A stretch of DNA of 64,000 nucleotides from Marinobacter sp. EhC06 (GCF_001650915.1 NZ_LXYO01000023.1:1-64000), one strand, 5' to 3'. Shown: positions 17,031 through 26,968, numbered from the stretch's first letter. Notes: generated by a model from the letters alone, not told the origin. Numbers and translations are program-made.

Positions 17031-17060
17031 AAGGCTTGCGTGAAAACGCAGGCCTTTTTT
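17031..17060 (+). terminator. terminator of the original tRNA-Arg gene
   Basis: AAGGCTTGCGT and ACGCAGGCCTT pair with one G-T wobble around a GAAA tetraloop, followed by a T-run. Its position just after the tRNA fragment indicates that sequence to the right is original host chromosome. Confidence 0.85.
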
Positions 17061-17426
17061 ATTTGGCGGTGTCCAAATTGTGTCCACGGTGTGTCCGTAC
17101 AAATTCGGAAGGAAATTGGGGCGATCGCAATCTGACCTTTGCACTGAACGAAACCAAAGCGCCTCCGAAAAAGAAGATTCATTGAGGTCGCTACGGTCGC
17201 AAAGCGAACGTTCAGAATTTACTGATTGCCGAATTTCAGGCGCGCTCTCTAACACATCCCAGAGATGTCTTGCTCAAAAGAGTTACTCTTTTTCTGTTGT
17301 CCCCGACGACATAGGTCCAAGCATAATTTAGCCACCACATTTCAGCGACGTTTCGGCGACATTCCCATTGTTAACCTCCCAGCGTTTCGTCACATAAATT
17401 CGGCCGATTCCTGGGAGGAAAGCAAT
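17061..17426. other. gene-free stretch before the TonB receptor
   Basis: Open frames here are short and one runs through the tRNA fragment, so none is credible. Three GTGTCC repeats occur at 17069-17096. The receptor's ribosome site GGGAGGAAA ends the region. I see no certain promoter. Confidence 0.4.
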
Positions 17427-19811
17427 ATGAGCCGGCACTTGAGACAGATATCTTGGTGGACTCTTTGGGCGCTCTTGATTGGCTTTCCACTTTTCACCCA
17501 TGCACAGGAAGCGCCCGGTGCGCTGACCATCATCGTCAAGAATCAGAATACGGATCGCGCTCTTCCTACTGTGCAGATCACGCTCACGGAACGGGAAACC
17601 GGAACCACTCAGTCTTTTGAGACCAATTCCGAAGGTAGTATTGTCGTTGAGCAGCTCGATCCGGGGCTGTACTCCGTGGGCCTAGCCAAGAGCGGCTTCG
17701 CTTCAGCCTTTGAGCCAAGCGTGCGCGTGGTCACGCGCAAAAACATCAAGATTGAATATGCGCTTCGAGAACAGCCCATCGAGGAAGTGGTGGTTCTGGG
17801 TCAGCAAGCGGAAGTATTGGAATCACCCAGCAGCACTTATCTCGACAGAGAGGCGTTGCGGGGTGCCGTAGGCGGTGGCGCAGACCCCCTGCTCTCTCTG
17901 GACGGACTACCTGGCCTGGCATCCGCTAATGAGTTTGCGAGCTTTAGTGTCCGCGGCCGTGGGCCAAGAGACAATTTGCTGTTCGTTGATGACTTTCCCT
18001 TCGATAAAGCCGTCCACTTTGATGCGACCCTGGGTGAGGAAGAGGATGTTGGCGGTGGTGGCCGATTCTCAATTTTTGCACCGAATGTCATCAGTAGTGC
18101 GGAGTTCTCTCCAGGTGGCTGGGGGCCGGCTTATGGCGGCCGCGCGGCATCGCTACTGAAGCTGGATGTTGCCGATGGCAACCCCAGTCCGTCAGCAAGC
18201 CTGCGTCTTGACCTCGCCGGTTATGAAGTGGGCTACGACGGGCCTACCGGGATCAAAGACGATTCTACTCTGCTTGTGTCCGCCCGGCGCTTGGACTTCG
18301 GCCAGCTGTTCGAAACCATTGAGGAACTGGACATTGGTGACCCCGTGATCAGGGACGTCATCGTAAAGTCGGTGAACCCGATTAACGAAAAACACACGGT
18401 CGAAGTTCTACTGATCGATACTCACGAAGACTATACCCGCGACGTGTTTAACGTAGCCGAGTCGCCCAACTTCGAAGACACGGCGCTTCAGGATTCTGAA
18501 CAAGACAGCGATTTGTACGGCCTGACCTTACGATCATTGGTCGGTGACACTGGCGTTCTGACCAACAAGGTGTATTACCGCGCGAGCGACAAGATCAGTT
18601 CAGAGGGCGAAGCCTTTCCGGAACAGGCACCCGAAGGCGCACCTCCCTCCGATTATCCGGTTCGCGAAGACATCATTACCGTCGGTGAAGAAGAAACAGA
18701 GATCGGCTGGCGAAGTGATTTCGAGACATTGAATCAATGGGGTGTGTTCACCGGGGGCCTTCAGGTCACGCAGGTAGAGCTGGACTACAACACGGTCCTG
18801 GACGGTGATTGGAACCGGTTTGTCTACGACCAGGATGATTTCAGACCAGACCCCAATCAACGCTACATCGTGCTGACGCCTGAGAACATCAACTCCTCGC
18901 TCAATCGCAAGGAAACAAGCTATGCCAGTTACGTCGAGCAGGTTTTTGAAGTCGGGGATTGGGACTTTGGTACGGGTCTGCGCCTCGAACGTGACGGTTT
19001 TACCGATGAAAACCTTGCGTCGCCTCGGTTCAGCGTCAATTGGCGCCCGAACAACGCGGTTCGGTATTTTGCGACCGCAGGGCTCTTCTATCAGTCGCCC
19101 CGGTACTTGGAGCTTGCGGCCGACGAGTCAAACAACCTCAAGAACGAAAAAATCACCCACAGCAGTATCGGGGTCGAGTACTTCCCCAACTACAACTGGT
19201 CGATATTAACGGAGGCCTACTATCAAATCCTCGACGACCTTGTCGTGGATCAAGACCGGGCAGACGGTACGTTTGACAACATTGGTGACGGCACGTCCTA
19301 CGGTGTGGATGTCGTGGTCAACGGCACGATCACCGAAGGGGTTTACGCTACCGCTACCTATTCCTACAACGACGCCGTGGTCGACCAGAAAGACGGTCGT
19401 GGCGATGTTGCCGCTGAATTTAATCGAAAGCACGTCGCTACCCTTGGCCTCACCTGGGAGATCAACGACCGCTGGAAAGTCGCCGCGCGCTACAAATACC
19501 TGTCTGGCCGGCCAGATGACCGGTTTGTGATTTACGAGGACGTGTTGGGCCCAGGCGAACCACTGCGTTACTCGAAAGAGATCACCGAAACCAATGTTGG
19601 GAGAAAGAGCGGTTCTGGTTCATTGAACGCTCGTGTCGACTATCGGCGCGCCTTTGGTCCCATCGATCTGACGGCCTTTCTCGATGTCATCAACGTGACG
19701 GCGACGTCGTCGAGCGACGACACCGAGTTTGACTATCGCCGAGGCGTCGAAGTGAAGGACGACGCCGAGGCGGAACCGTTGATTGGCCTGCGGCTGGATT
19801 ATGCCTGGTAA
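17427..19811 (+). CDS. TonB-dependent outer-membrane receptor with N-terminal CarboxypepD_reg-like domain
   Basis: A 794-residue receptor. A signal peptide (WWTLWALLIGFPLFTHAQ) is followed by an Ig-like carboxypeptidase-regulatory-type domain (about 33-115), then the plug with the EVVVLGQ TonB-box-like segment and the SVRGRGPRDNLLFVDDFP motif. A long beta-barrel of paired aromatic strands ends in DYAW (aromatic terminal residue, as expected for barrel insertion). The start at 17427 has GGGAGGAAA upstream. It heads a cluster encoding its own energy-coupling system, so the pair is probably dedicated to one large or scarce ligand. The ligand cannot be predicted. Confidence 0.9.
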   Translation: MSRHLRQISWWTLWALLIGFPLFTHAQEAPGALTIIVKNQNTDRALPTVQITLTERETGTTQSFETNSEGSIVVEQLDPGLYSVGLAKSGFASAFEPSVRVVTRKNIKIEYALREQPIEEVVVLGQQAEVLESPSSTYLDREALRGAVGGGADPLLSLDGLPGLASANEFASFSVRGRGPRDNLLFVDDFPFDKAVHFDATLGEEEDVGGGGRFSIFAPNVISSAEFSPGGWGPAYGGRAASLLKLDVADGNPSPSASLRLDLAGYEVGYDGPTGIKDDSTLLVSARRLDFGQLFETIEELDIGDPVIRDVIVKSVNPINEKHTVEVLLIDTHEDYTRDVFNVAESPNFEDTALQDSEQDSDLYGLTLRSLVGDTGVLTNKVYYRASDKISSEGEAFPEQAPEGAPPSDYPVREDIITVGEEETEIGWRSDFETLNQWGVFTGGLQVTQVELDYNTVLDGDWNRFVYDQDDFRPDPNQRYIVLTPENINSSLNRKETSYASYVEQVFEVGDWDFGTGLRLERDGFTDENLASPRFSVNWRPNNAVRYFATAGLFYQSPRYLELAADESNNLKNEKITHSSIGVEYFPNYNWSILTEAYYQILDDLVVDQDRADGTFDNIGDGTSYGVDVVVNGTITEGVYATATYSYNDAVVDQKDGRGDVAAEFNRKHVATLGLTWEINDRWKVAARYKYLSGRPDDRFVIYEDVLGPGEPLRYSKEITETNVGRKSGSGSLNARVDYRRAFGPIDLTAFLDVINVTATSSSDDTEFDYRRGVEVKDDAEAEPLIGLRLDYAW

Positions 19812-19823
19812 GGGATAGAGACC

Positions 19824-20615
19824 ATGAGAACCCGAAATAAGTCCGCAAAACGCCGCCTTTCAATGCTTGTGTGTTGTGGTTGCAGCGCCCTACTCCTGAA
19901 CTCATCGGTGCTGGCTCAAGACCTGGACCAGGTGACCGCCACCAACAATTCCGCTAACGAGGCCGCAAAGGCCTCACAGCAGAGGATCGACAGCGTGGCG
20001 GAACAAACCGACAGGCTGCTCAGTGAATACCGGGTGGTGATTAAAGAGATCGATGGCCTGCGGGTTTACAACAGGCAAATGGAGAAGCAGATCGCCGGCC
20101 AGATGAAAGAGATGGAACAGCTACGAGACTCCATCGACCGGGTAACGGTGATCGAGCGGCAGGTCGTTCCTTTGATGCTGCGCATGGTGGATGGCCTGCA
20201 CCAATTTGTGGAGCTGGACGTGCCGTTTCTCGAGCAGGAGCGCCAAGAGCGGCTTGAGTACCTTGATTCGCTCATGGACCGCGCCGACGTATCGGTCGCA
20301 GAAAAGTTCCGAAAAGTTCTGGAAGCCTATCAAATTGAAAACGAGTACGGGCGCACCATCGAAGCATACTCCGGCACCCTGAACCTTGACGGCAACCCTC
20401 GCGAAGTCGATTTTCTGCGCATTGGCCGCGTGTCGCTCATGTACCAAACAGAGAACGCCCAGCGCAGTGGCCTCTGGGATCAAACCGAGCGCCAGTGGGT
20501 GTCCCTACCCGACAAGTACCACACCCCAATCAAAAAGGGTTTGCGCATTGCCCGTAAGGAAGTGGCGCCAAACCTGTTGAAGTTACCCATCCCCGGACCG
20601 GAGGCGGCGCAATGA
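19824..20615 (+). CDS. DUF3450-family periplasmic coiled-coil protein
   Basis: A 263-residue protein with a signal peptide (ending about SSVLAQ), a long predicted coiled coil (about 35-115, heptad-like EQTDRLLSEYRVVIKEIDGL) and a C-terminal globular part with RIGRVSLMYQT. This matches the DUF3450 family found in TonB2/TtpC operons of Vibrio and relatives, where it is thought to help couple TonB to the receptor. It begins 12 bases after the receptor and overlaps the next gene by 4 bases. Confidence 0.85.
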   Translation: MRTRNKSAKRRLSMLVCCGCSALLLNSSVLAQDLDQVTATNNSANEAAKASQQRIDSVAEQTDRLLSEYRVVIKEIDGLRVYNRQMEKQIAGQMKEMEQLRDSIDRVTVIERQVVPLMLRMVDGLHQFVELDVPFLEQERQERLEYLDSLMDRADVSVAEKFRKVLEAYQIENEYGRTIEAYSGTLNLDGNPREVDFLRIGRVSLMYQTENAQRSGLWDQTERQWVSLPDKYHTPIKKGLRIARKEVAPNLLKLPIPGPEAAQ

Positions 20616-21994
20616 GTCCTATTAAACGCGTATGCCTACCGGTGATCGCCACCCTCATTCTGGCCTTCAATGCTAGCGCGGCGACCCCGATTCAGGATCT
20701 CAATTCTCTATTGGACCTAGTGAAACAGGGAAAACTGGCGGAAGTCAGAGAAAACCAGGCAAGGGAAGCCCGGTTCAAGGCCGCCCGAGATGACCAGGCA
20801 GCACTGCTGGCAGAAGCCAGAGCGACTCGCGAACAGGAAGAACAGCGCAGTGCCGAGCTGGAAAACGCCTTTGAAGAAAATGAACAGCAACTGGCAGAAC
20901 TGCAGGCCGCGCTTGATGAGCGGCTGGGTTCCCTGAAAGAGCTGTTCGGCGTCTTGCAGCAAGTCGCCGGTGACACGGCCAGCAATTTTGAGAACTCCAT
21001 GATCAGCGCGCAGTTTAAAGGCCGGGGGGACTTCCTTTCAGAACTGTCACAAAAGATGGGCACCAGTTCGCAGCTGGCGTCCATCGAGGAAATGGAGCGC
21101 CTATGGTTCGAGTTGCAACGGGAAATGACGGAATCCGGGAAGGTGGTCCGATTTGCCACCACGGTGGTCGATCAGAGCGGCGTCGAGCAGCAGGGCGACG
21201 TCATCCGTGTGGGCGCTTTCAACCTGGTGTCTGACGGCAAGTACCTCCGCTATAACCACAGCACCAACAAGGTCGCAGAACTGGTACGACAACCTTCTGG
21301 CCGTTTTACCGAAACCACCCATAATCTTGCCTCGGCCAACCACGGAGAGCTGGTTCCGTTCGGCATCGACCCGTCGCGGGGCACCCTGTTGGAGGCGCTA
21401 ATCAAGGAACCGAACCTGCGGGAGCGGGTCGAGTCGGGCGGCATCGTCGGCTATATCATTATTGCGGTGGGCATCCTGGCCTTGCTGTTGGCATTGGAAC
21501 GCATCATCACGCTCTGGGTGACGCGCAGCAAAGTTAAATCCCAGATGAAGTCCTCTGACGTTAAAAGCAACAATCCCCTGGGACGGGTATTGGCGGTTCA
21601 CAACGATAATCGCGCAATGGATCCAGACACTCTGGAGCTGAAACTGGCAGAAGCCATTATCCGGGAACGTCCGCGCCTGGAGCGATTCATCCCCCTGCTG
21701 AAAATCATCGCCGTCACGGCGCCGCTGATGGGGCTGTTGGGCACCGTGATTGGCATGATTCTGACCTTTCAAGCAATCACCCTGTTCGGCACTGGCGATC
21801 CCAAACTGATGGCTGGCGGCATCTCACAGGCTCTGGTGACTACAGTTCTGGGTCTGCTGGTGGCCATTCCCACGGTGTTCATGCACAGCATCGCCAGCAC
21901 CATGGCAAAGGGCGTGGTTCATACCCTGGAGGAGCAAAGCGCGGGACTGATCGCGGAACGGATGGAGCAGCAGGACCATGGCCACACTGCTTGA
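20612..21994 (+). CDS. TtpC-like large ExbB/MotA-TolQ proton channel protein
   Basis: A 460-residue protein. It has a signal peptide, a long periplasmic coiled coil (about 30-125, rich in Glu, Gln and Arg), a globular section, then a C-terminal MotA/TolQ/ExbB domain with three membrane segments (about 282-300, 365-390, 410-435) including LLGTVIGMILTFQAITLFG. The extra periplasmic half separates TtpC from ordinary ExbB; TtpC is required for TonB2 function in vibrios. It ends 17 bases inside the next gene. Confidence 0.88.
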   Translation: MSPIKRVCLPVIATLILAFNASAATPIQDLNSLLDLVKQGKLAEVRENQAREARFKAARDDQAALLAEARATREQEEQRSAELENAFEENEQQLAELQAALDERLGSLKELFGVLQQVAGDTASNFENSMISAQFKGRGDFLSELSQKMGTSSQLASIEEMERLWFELQREMTESGKVVRFATTVVDQSGVEQQGDVIRVGAFNLVSDGKYLRYNHSTNKVAELVRQPSGRFTETTHNLASANHGELVPFGIDPSRGTLLEALIKEPNLRERVESGGIVGYIIIAVGILALLLALERIITLWVTRSKVKSQMKSSDVKSNNPLGRVLAVHNDNRAMDPDTLELKLAEAIIRERPRLERFIPLLKIIAVTAPLMGLLGTVIGMILTFQAITLFGTGDPKLMAGGISQALVTTVLGLLVAIPTVFMHSIASTMAKGVVHTLEEQSAGLIAERMEQQDHGHTA

Positions 21995-22502
21995 TGCCTA
22001 TGAAGCCATTCTGATCTTCCTGGAAACCGGAGGGGATGTACTGGTTATCATCGGCGTCACCATATTCATTATGTGGATGCTGATCGTCGAAAGGATCTGG
22101 TTTTTCCAGATTCAATATCGGGCGAATCGGCGTCACACCCTGGCGCAGTGGGAAGGTCGAACCGAACGCAAATCCTGGCAAGCGCGACAGATCAGGCAAG
22201 CGATGGTTTCAAGGTGCAAGCAATCGTTGACCGCCTCCCTGCCCCTGATTCAAACGCTGATTGCCATCTGCCCCCTACTCGGCCTGCTGGGCACGGTGAC
22301 CGGGATGATCGAAGTGTTCACATCCATCTCTTTTGGGGGCACCGGCAATGCACGAGTGATGGCATCGGGCGTCTCGAAGGCAACCATCCCTACGATGGCC
22401 GGCATGGTGGGTGCCCTGTCCGGGTTGTTCGCAATCACCTATTTAAAACGTTTCGCCCAACGGGAAAGCGAGCTCATCGAAGACCGCCTGACCATCGATT
22501 AA
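21978..22502 (+). CDS. exbB: ExbB-type proton channel subunit
   Basis: A 174-residue MotA/TolQ/ExbB protein with a first membrane helix at about 15-37, and the conserved cytoplasmic-to-membrane segment LLGLLGTVTGMIEVFTSISF with a third helix after it. It forms the inner-membrane channel with ExbD and uses the proton gradient to drive TonB. It is short, as is usual for ExbB2 in TtpC-type operons. Confidence 0.9.
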   Translation: MATLLDAYEAILIFLETGGDVLVIIGVTIFIMWMLIVERIWFFQIQYRANRRHTLAQWEGRTERKSWQARQIRQAMVSRCKQSLTASLPLIQTLIAICPLLGLLGTVTGMIEVFTSISFGGTGNARVMASGVSKATIPTMAGMVGALSGLFAITYLKRFAQRESELIEDRLTID

Positions 22503-22524
22503 CGCACTGCGAGAGGAACCATCC

Positions 22525-22935
22525 ATGCGCCGAGCCCTGGGCAAACTCCAAACAGAGGAAGAAGAATCGGACATTGACCTCACGCCCATGCTGGATGTGG
22601 TGTTCATCATGTTGATTTTCTTCATTGTTACGGCCTCCTTCGTGAAGGAAGCGGGCATTGACGTAAATAAGCCCGAAGCTACCACGGCCGTCATGAAGGA
22701 ACGGGCCAATATCCTGGTGGCCATTGATTCGCGTAACCAGATCTGGATCGACAAACGGCAGGTGGACCCTCGCTCCGTGCGCGCCAACATCGAACGGCTG
22801 CACGCGGAAAATCCCCAAGGCACCGTGGTTATTCAGGCCGACAGGGACTCCAAAAATGAACGATTGGTGCAAGTAATGGACGCGGCCCGTGCGGCAGGCG
22901 TTTATAACGTGGCCATTGCCGCCAATCAAAACTGA
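22525..22935 (+). CDS. exbD: ExbD biopolymer transport protein
   Basis: A 136-residue protein with one N-terminal membrane helix (LDVVFIMLIFFIVTASF) carrying the essential proton-carrying aspartate, Asp24, in DLTPMLDVVF. A periplasmic ExbD/TolR domain follows. It is the partner of the ExbB upstream, with a GAGAGGAA ribosome site. Confidence 0.93.
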   Translation: MRRALGKLQTEEEESDIDLTPMLDVVFIMLIFFIVTASFVKEAGIDVNKPEATTAVMKERANILVAIDSRNQIWIDKRQVDPRSVRANIERLHAENPQGTVVIQADRDSKNERLVQVMDAARAAGVYNVAIAANQN

Positions 22936-22950
22936 CGGCTGCTACTGACA

Positions 22951-23565
22951 ATGTTTCCAAGATTGCTCGTCTCAATTATTCCCGCTGGCCTGGTGACCTT
23001 GGGCTTGTTCGCAGCCATGATCACCTTTATCAGTACGGCCAACAACGAGCTGAAGGATGACAGCGAACGCTATATGCTGGATTTTGTCCGGCTCGAGCAA
23101 GAAGAGACCGTGCAGACCCGGGAACGCAAACCGGAAAAGCCACCGGAGCCGGAACAAACACCGCCGGAACCGGTCACGCCCCGGTTTGAAAGCCCCCGTA
23201 TGGACGAAGCGCCACCTGACCTATCCGGCCCGCCCCTTGCCATGGAATCCGGCCTGGACATTTCGACTGGATTCGGCCTGAGTGCCTCCGACGGGGACTA
23301 CTTGCCCATCGTGAAAGTACAGCCCGTCTACCCGCGCCGGGCTTTGTCTCGCGGCATTGAAGGTTATGTCCTTCTGGAGTTCACCGTTACCCGAACCGGA
23401 GCGGTCAGGGACCCAGTGATCATTGAGTCCGAACCGCCGAATGTATTTGACGACGCGGCCGTTCGCGCGGCGTTGAAATTCAAATACAAACCCAAGGTGG
23501 TCAACGGCGAAGCCGTGGATGTGGCGGGCGTGCAGAATCGAATTACCTTTCGGTTGGAAAAATGA
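22951..23565 (+). CDS. tonB: TonB energy transducer
   Basis: A 204-residue protein. It has an N-terminal membrane anchor (about 8-28), a Pro/Glu-rich periplasmic spacer (KPEKPPEPEQTPPEPVTP), and a C-terminal TonB domain with the VYPRRALSRGIEGYVLLEF segment that contacts the receptor TonB box. The spacer is shorter than in E. coli TonB, as in TonB2-type proteins. It overlaps the TPR gene by 4 bases. Confidence 0.93.
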   Translation: MFPRLLVSIIPAGLVTLGLFAAMITFISTANNELKDDSERYMLDFVRLEQEETVQTRERKPEKPPEPEQTPPEPVTPRFESPRMDEAPPDLSGPPLAMESGLDISTGFGLSASDGDYLPIVKVQPVYPRRALSRGIEGYVLLEFTVTRTGAVRDPVIIESEPPNVFDDAAVRAALKFKYKPKVVNGEAVDVAGVQNRITFRLEK

Positions 23566-24878
23566 AATCAGGCAAAGCGATCCAGAAAACTACGTCGTTG
23601 ATCAGAGCGTTGGCCTTCCGAGCCGGCTTTTGCCTCTTTTTTGTGCTGCTGCAATCGCCGCTGACGGCGCACGCACAAACCGATCAAAACCGCTCCGAAC
23701 GGAGAACCGTGGAAACGCCTACCCTGCGGGAAAGGGTGTTCAGTACCCTGTCCGAAGCGCAGAAACAGGCCGACGCAAATCAGACCGCCGAAGCAATCGC
23801 CACCCTGGATCGACTCCAAAGCCGGAGCGGTCTTAACAGTTATGAAGCCGCCATGATGTGGCGTTTCTACGCCTCACTGTATTTTTCCCAAGACGACTAC
23901 GACAAAGCCATTCAGGCCTACCAGAACCTGCTGAATCAAAGCGACCTGCCAGAAGCTCTGGAGACCGAAGCCCTTTACAGCCTGGGGCAGCTGTATTTCG
24001 TACGCGAGGACTACGAGGGCGCAATCAGGCTTCTGGAGCGCTGGTTCGAAGTGGTGACCAACCCCAATCCGAGAGCTTATGTTTTCCTTGCTCAGGCCTA
24101 CTATCAACTTGGGCAGTTTTCCAAAGCCCTCGAACCGGCGCAGGAAGCGGTCAACTTTTTGGAAAATCAGGGCGAGGTGCCCAGAGAAGACTGGTATATG
24201 CTGCTACGGGCCATTCACTTCGAACGGAACGATTACGCCGCCATGGCCAGGGTGCTGGAAAAGTTGGTGAAACACTATCCGAAGAAGAGCTATTGGATGC
24301 AATTGTCCGACGTTTACGGTGAGCTAAACCAGGAAGACAAGCGACTCAGTGCCCTGGAGGTCGCCTACCGTCAGAATCTGTTGAATGAGGAAAAGGAGCT
24401 AATCAAGCTCTCCCAGTTGCTTTTGCAGGCGGGCGTACCCTACAAAGCCGCCAGGGTACTGGAAAAAGGCATGAAAGACGGCAGCATCAGAGAGAGCGAG
24501 GACAACCTTCTATTGCTTTCCAGCGCCTGGTCAATGGCTCAGGAAGCGGAGAAATCTCTGCCTGCGCTGATCCAGGCGGCCAAGTTTTCAGATACCGGAG
24601 AACTGGATGTGCGCCTCGGCCAAACCTATTTTCAATTGGATCAGTGGGAGCAGGCTGTAGCTTTTCTTCGAAAGGGCCTGGAAAAAGGCGAGCTGGGTCA
24701 GGCCGACAATGCCTACCTTTTGCTAGGGCTGTCCCTCTACAATTTGGACCGGCTGAATGAGGCCATCGACAGCTTCCGCCAAGCAGCGGAATACGATGAC
24801 AGCAAAGATGAAGCCCGTCGTTGGATTCAGTATCTTGAGAAGGAGATACAACGACGCGAACAACTGGCCCGCAACTGA
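23562..24878 (+). CDS. TPR-repeat protein of the TonB2-type operon
   Basis: A 438-residue protein with a signal peptide and at least eight tetratricopeptide-like repeats, such as SLYFSQDDYDKAIQAYQNLL and AYYQLGQFSKALEPAQEAV. TPR proteins close TtpC/TonB2 operons in related bacteria and are presumed periplasmic scaffolds. Its exact role is not known. It is translationally coupled to tonB. Confidence 0.85.
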   Translation: MKSGKAIQKTTSLIRALAFRAGFCLFFVLLQSPLTAHAQTDQNRSERRTVETPTLRERVFSTLSEAQKQADANQTAEAIATLDRLQSRSGLNSYEAAMMWRFYASLYFSQDDYDKAIQAYQNLLNQSDLPEALETEALYSLGQLYFVREDYEGAIRLLERWFEVVTNPNPRAYVFLAQAYYQLGQFSKALEPAQEAVNFLENQGEVPREDWYMLLRAIHFERNDYAAMARVLEKLVKHYPKKSYWMQLSDVYGELNQEDKRLSALEVAYRQNLLNEEKELIKLSQLLLQAGVPYKAARVLEKGMKDGSIRESEDNLLLLSSAWSMAQEAEKSLPALIQAAKFSDTGELDVRLGQTYFQLDQWEQAVAFLRKGLEKGELGQADNAYLLLGLSLYNLDRLNEAIDSFRQAAEYDDSKDEARRWIQYLEKEIQRREQLARN

Positions 24879-24905
24879 ATTACCCCTGGTAACGGAGAGC
24901 TGCAG

Positions 24906-25610
24906 ATGGAAAACGTTCTTGGTGTGGCGCCAATGAGAGTGTTGATCGTTGAGGACAACCGCGACATTTGCGAAAACATCGCTGCCTACCTTGAAAAGCA
25001 TAGGTATGTTCTGGACTTTGCCTATGACGGCATCAGCGCGATGTACCTGGCGTTGACGAATCCTATTGACGTTATCGTTCTGGACCTGATGCTTCCCGGG
25101 ATGGATGGTCTGAGCTTCTGCAAGAAGCTTCGAGCTGAGGCTAAAGCCGAAACTCCCGTGCTGATGCTGACGGCGAGTGACACACTTGACGATAAACTCA
25201 AAGGTTTCGAGGCAGGAGCTGATGATTATCTCGTCAAGCCATTCGCCTTGCAGGAGCTTCATGCGCGATTGCAGGCATTGTATCGACGTAGTCACGGGAA
25301 AACCGACGACCTGCTTACGGTCGGTGATCTGACGTTGAACAGGTCCACGCTGCAAGTCCACCGCGCCGGGCGGCGTGTCGATCTCAGCCCTGCTTGCCTG
25401 AAACTCCTTCAACGGCTTATGGAAGTAGCCCCGTCTGTCGTGGCTCGCGATGATCTCGAAACGCTATTGTGGGTTGACGAGCGGCCTGATGGGGATGCCC
25501 TTCGCTCGCACCTGTACAAGCTGAGACAGGCAATCGATCGCCCGTTTGATAGGCCGCTGATCCATACCGTGCATCGCATCGGCTACCGCATTGCAGAGGA
25601 TGTCCAGTAA
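24906..25610 (+). CDS. OmpR-family response regulator
   Basis: A 234-residue regulator. The receiver has the acidic pocket VEDNRD, phospho-acceptor Asp60 in VIVLDLMLPGMDG, and the KPF lysine. A winged-helix DNA-binding domain ends in RSHLYKLRQAID...HTVHRIGYRI. The start at 24906 has GGAGAG upstream; an internal Met 30 bases on is also possible. Its last base is shared with the kinase start. It lies 28 bases after the TonB cluster, so it may sense and control that uptake system. Confidence 0.92.
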   Translation: MENVLGVAPMRVLIVEDNRDICENIAAYLEKHRYVLDFAYDGISAMYLALTNPIDVIVLDLMLPGMDGLSFCKKLRAEAKAETPVLMLTASDTLDDKLKGFEAGADDYLVKPFALQELHARLQALYRRSHGKTDDLLTVGDLTLNRSTLQVHRAGRRVDLSPACLKLLQRLMEVAPSVVARDDLETLLWVDERPDGDALRSHLYKLRQAIDRPFDRPLIHTVHRIGYRIAEDVQ

Positions 25611-26839
25611 TGTACCGGCACAGTTTACGCACCCGCGTCGCGCTTGCGTTTGCCTTGTGCGTGGCTGTGCTCAGCGTTGCCTGGGGATTCGCCTTCTTTG
25701 GTGCAATCAAGTTAACCGAAGACCACGTACTGCAACATCAACTGCAGCGTGCTGCGGAGAGCTACCCGTCTATGCCGAACAATTTTCGCGCATACGATGA
25801 GATTGGTAGCTTGCCTGAGTCGCTACGGGGTTGGGCCCAAACAAACCCGAGTGAAGGGTTGTATGAATTCGAAAAAATTGAACTGCATGTCGCGGTCGTA
25901 CCGACCGACAATGGGCAGGGTAACGGCTTTGTGGTTTTCAATGTTGCAGGGATTGAAGCTGCGTCATCCGATGATTGGTGGTGGTTGCTCTTTATTACCG
26001 GTGCCGTGGGGGCGCTTGCCGCTCTTGGCTTCGGGCTTGGTATTGTCGTCATGCGCAAAGCCGTCGCCCCCGTGGTACAACTCGCCGGCGCCGTCGCTGA
26101 CATCAACCCAGAACGGCTTTCGGTCGAAGATCAAAAGCGCATCGAGGCCAAACGGTTTGGCGACGATGAAGTTGGCGTGCTAGCACGGACTATCGAAAAA
26201 ACCTTTGAACGTATCCGTGCCTTTGTTGAGAGGGAACGTTACTTCACCAGTTCTGCCAGTCATGAGTTGCGGACGCCGATCACCGTTATAATCGGTGCAC
26301 TTGAGTTGCTGGAACAAAACGACCTGTCAGCGGCCGATGCTAAGGCGGTTGATCGGGTCCGACGCGCAACGCTCGATATGAAGACCACAATTGAAATGTT
26401 CTTGTGCCTTGCACGCGAAACGGACGATGGATTGTATGACGAGCAGTTTTTAGTCATGCCGCTGGTGAACAAGGCGGTTGATCAACAGCGCTACCTGCTC
26501 AGCCAAAAATCGGTCGATGTTGCAGTAGAGGAACTCGCCAAACCGAGTGTTGACGGTCACCCGCAGGCTTTTTTTATTGCAGTCAACAACCTGGTGCGAA
26601 ATGCGTTTGAGCACACTCTCAGCGCTCAGGGACCAATCACCATTCGAATTAAACCCAATGAGCTCTTGGTCACCAATCAATTGAGCAAAGTTGAAAACGA
26701 GCGGCAGACGCAAACTGATGCGGCCAATTCTGGGTATGGCCTGGGTCTGGGCATTGTTCAGCGGCTTTGTGAGCGAAATGGCTGGTCCTTTTCGCTAGTC
26801 GCCGATGAGAAGCGTGTTGTCGCTCGACTTTCCTGGTGA
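25610..26839 (+). CDS. sensor histidine kinase
   Basis: A 409-residue membrane kinase. It has two transmembrane segments (about 10-32 and 124-148) enclosing a periplasmic sensor of about 90 residues, then HAMP-like sequence, an H-box with His218 in SASHELRTPI, and an ATPase domain with N-box NNLVRNAFEH and the GYGLGLGIV G-box. It is the partner of the regulator directly upstream. The small periplasmic domain is not one I recognise. Confidence 0.9.
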   Translation: MYRHSLRTRVALAFALCVAVLSVAWGFAFFGAIKLTEDHVLQHQLQRAAESYPSMPNNFRAYDEIGSLPESLRGWAQTNPSEGLYEFEKIELHVAVVPTDNGQGNGFVVFNVAGIEAASSDDWWWLLFITGAVGALAALGFGLGIVVMRKAVAPVVQLAGAVADINPERLSVEDQKRIEAKRFGDDEVGVLARTIEKTFERIRAFVERERYFTSSASHELRTPITVIIGALELLEQNDLSAADAKAVDRVRRATLDMKTTIEMFLCLARETDDGLYDEQFLVMPLVNKAVDQQRYLLSQKSVDVAVEELAKPSVDGHPQAFFIAVNNLVRNAFEHTLSAQGPITIRIKPNELLVTNQLSKVENERQTQTDAANSGYGLGLGIVQRLCERNGWSFSLVADEKRVVARLSW

Positions 26840-26968
26840 AAAGGGGAACCAAGTTGAGATTTTCACTTGCTCACTGAGTTAATCGCTCTTACCTACACGT
26901 CTGAAGAGGCGCTCTAAATTGCTCTCAGCCAATGAACTGAATGTTCGCTTTTGTTTAAAGGCTGACAA

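Noticed and set aside
16690..17100. Insertion-sequence ends suggested by repeated GGACA/GTGTCC words
   Set aside because: No transposase and no properly paired inverted ends are visible, and the words are too short to support a call.
16934..17182. Small frames running through the tRNA-Arg fragment
   Set aside because: They translate tRNA and terminator sequence and are not protein-like.
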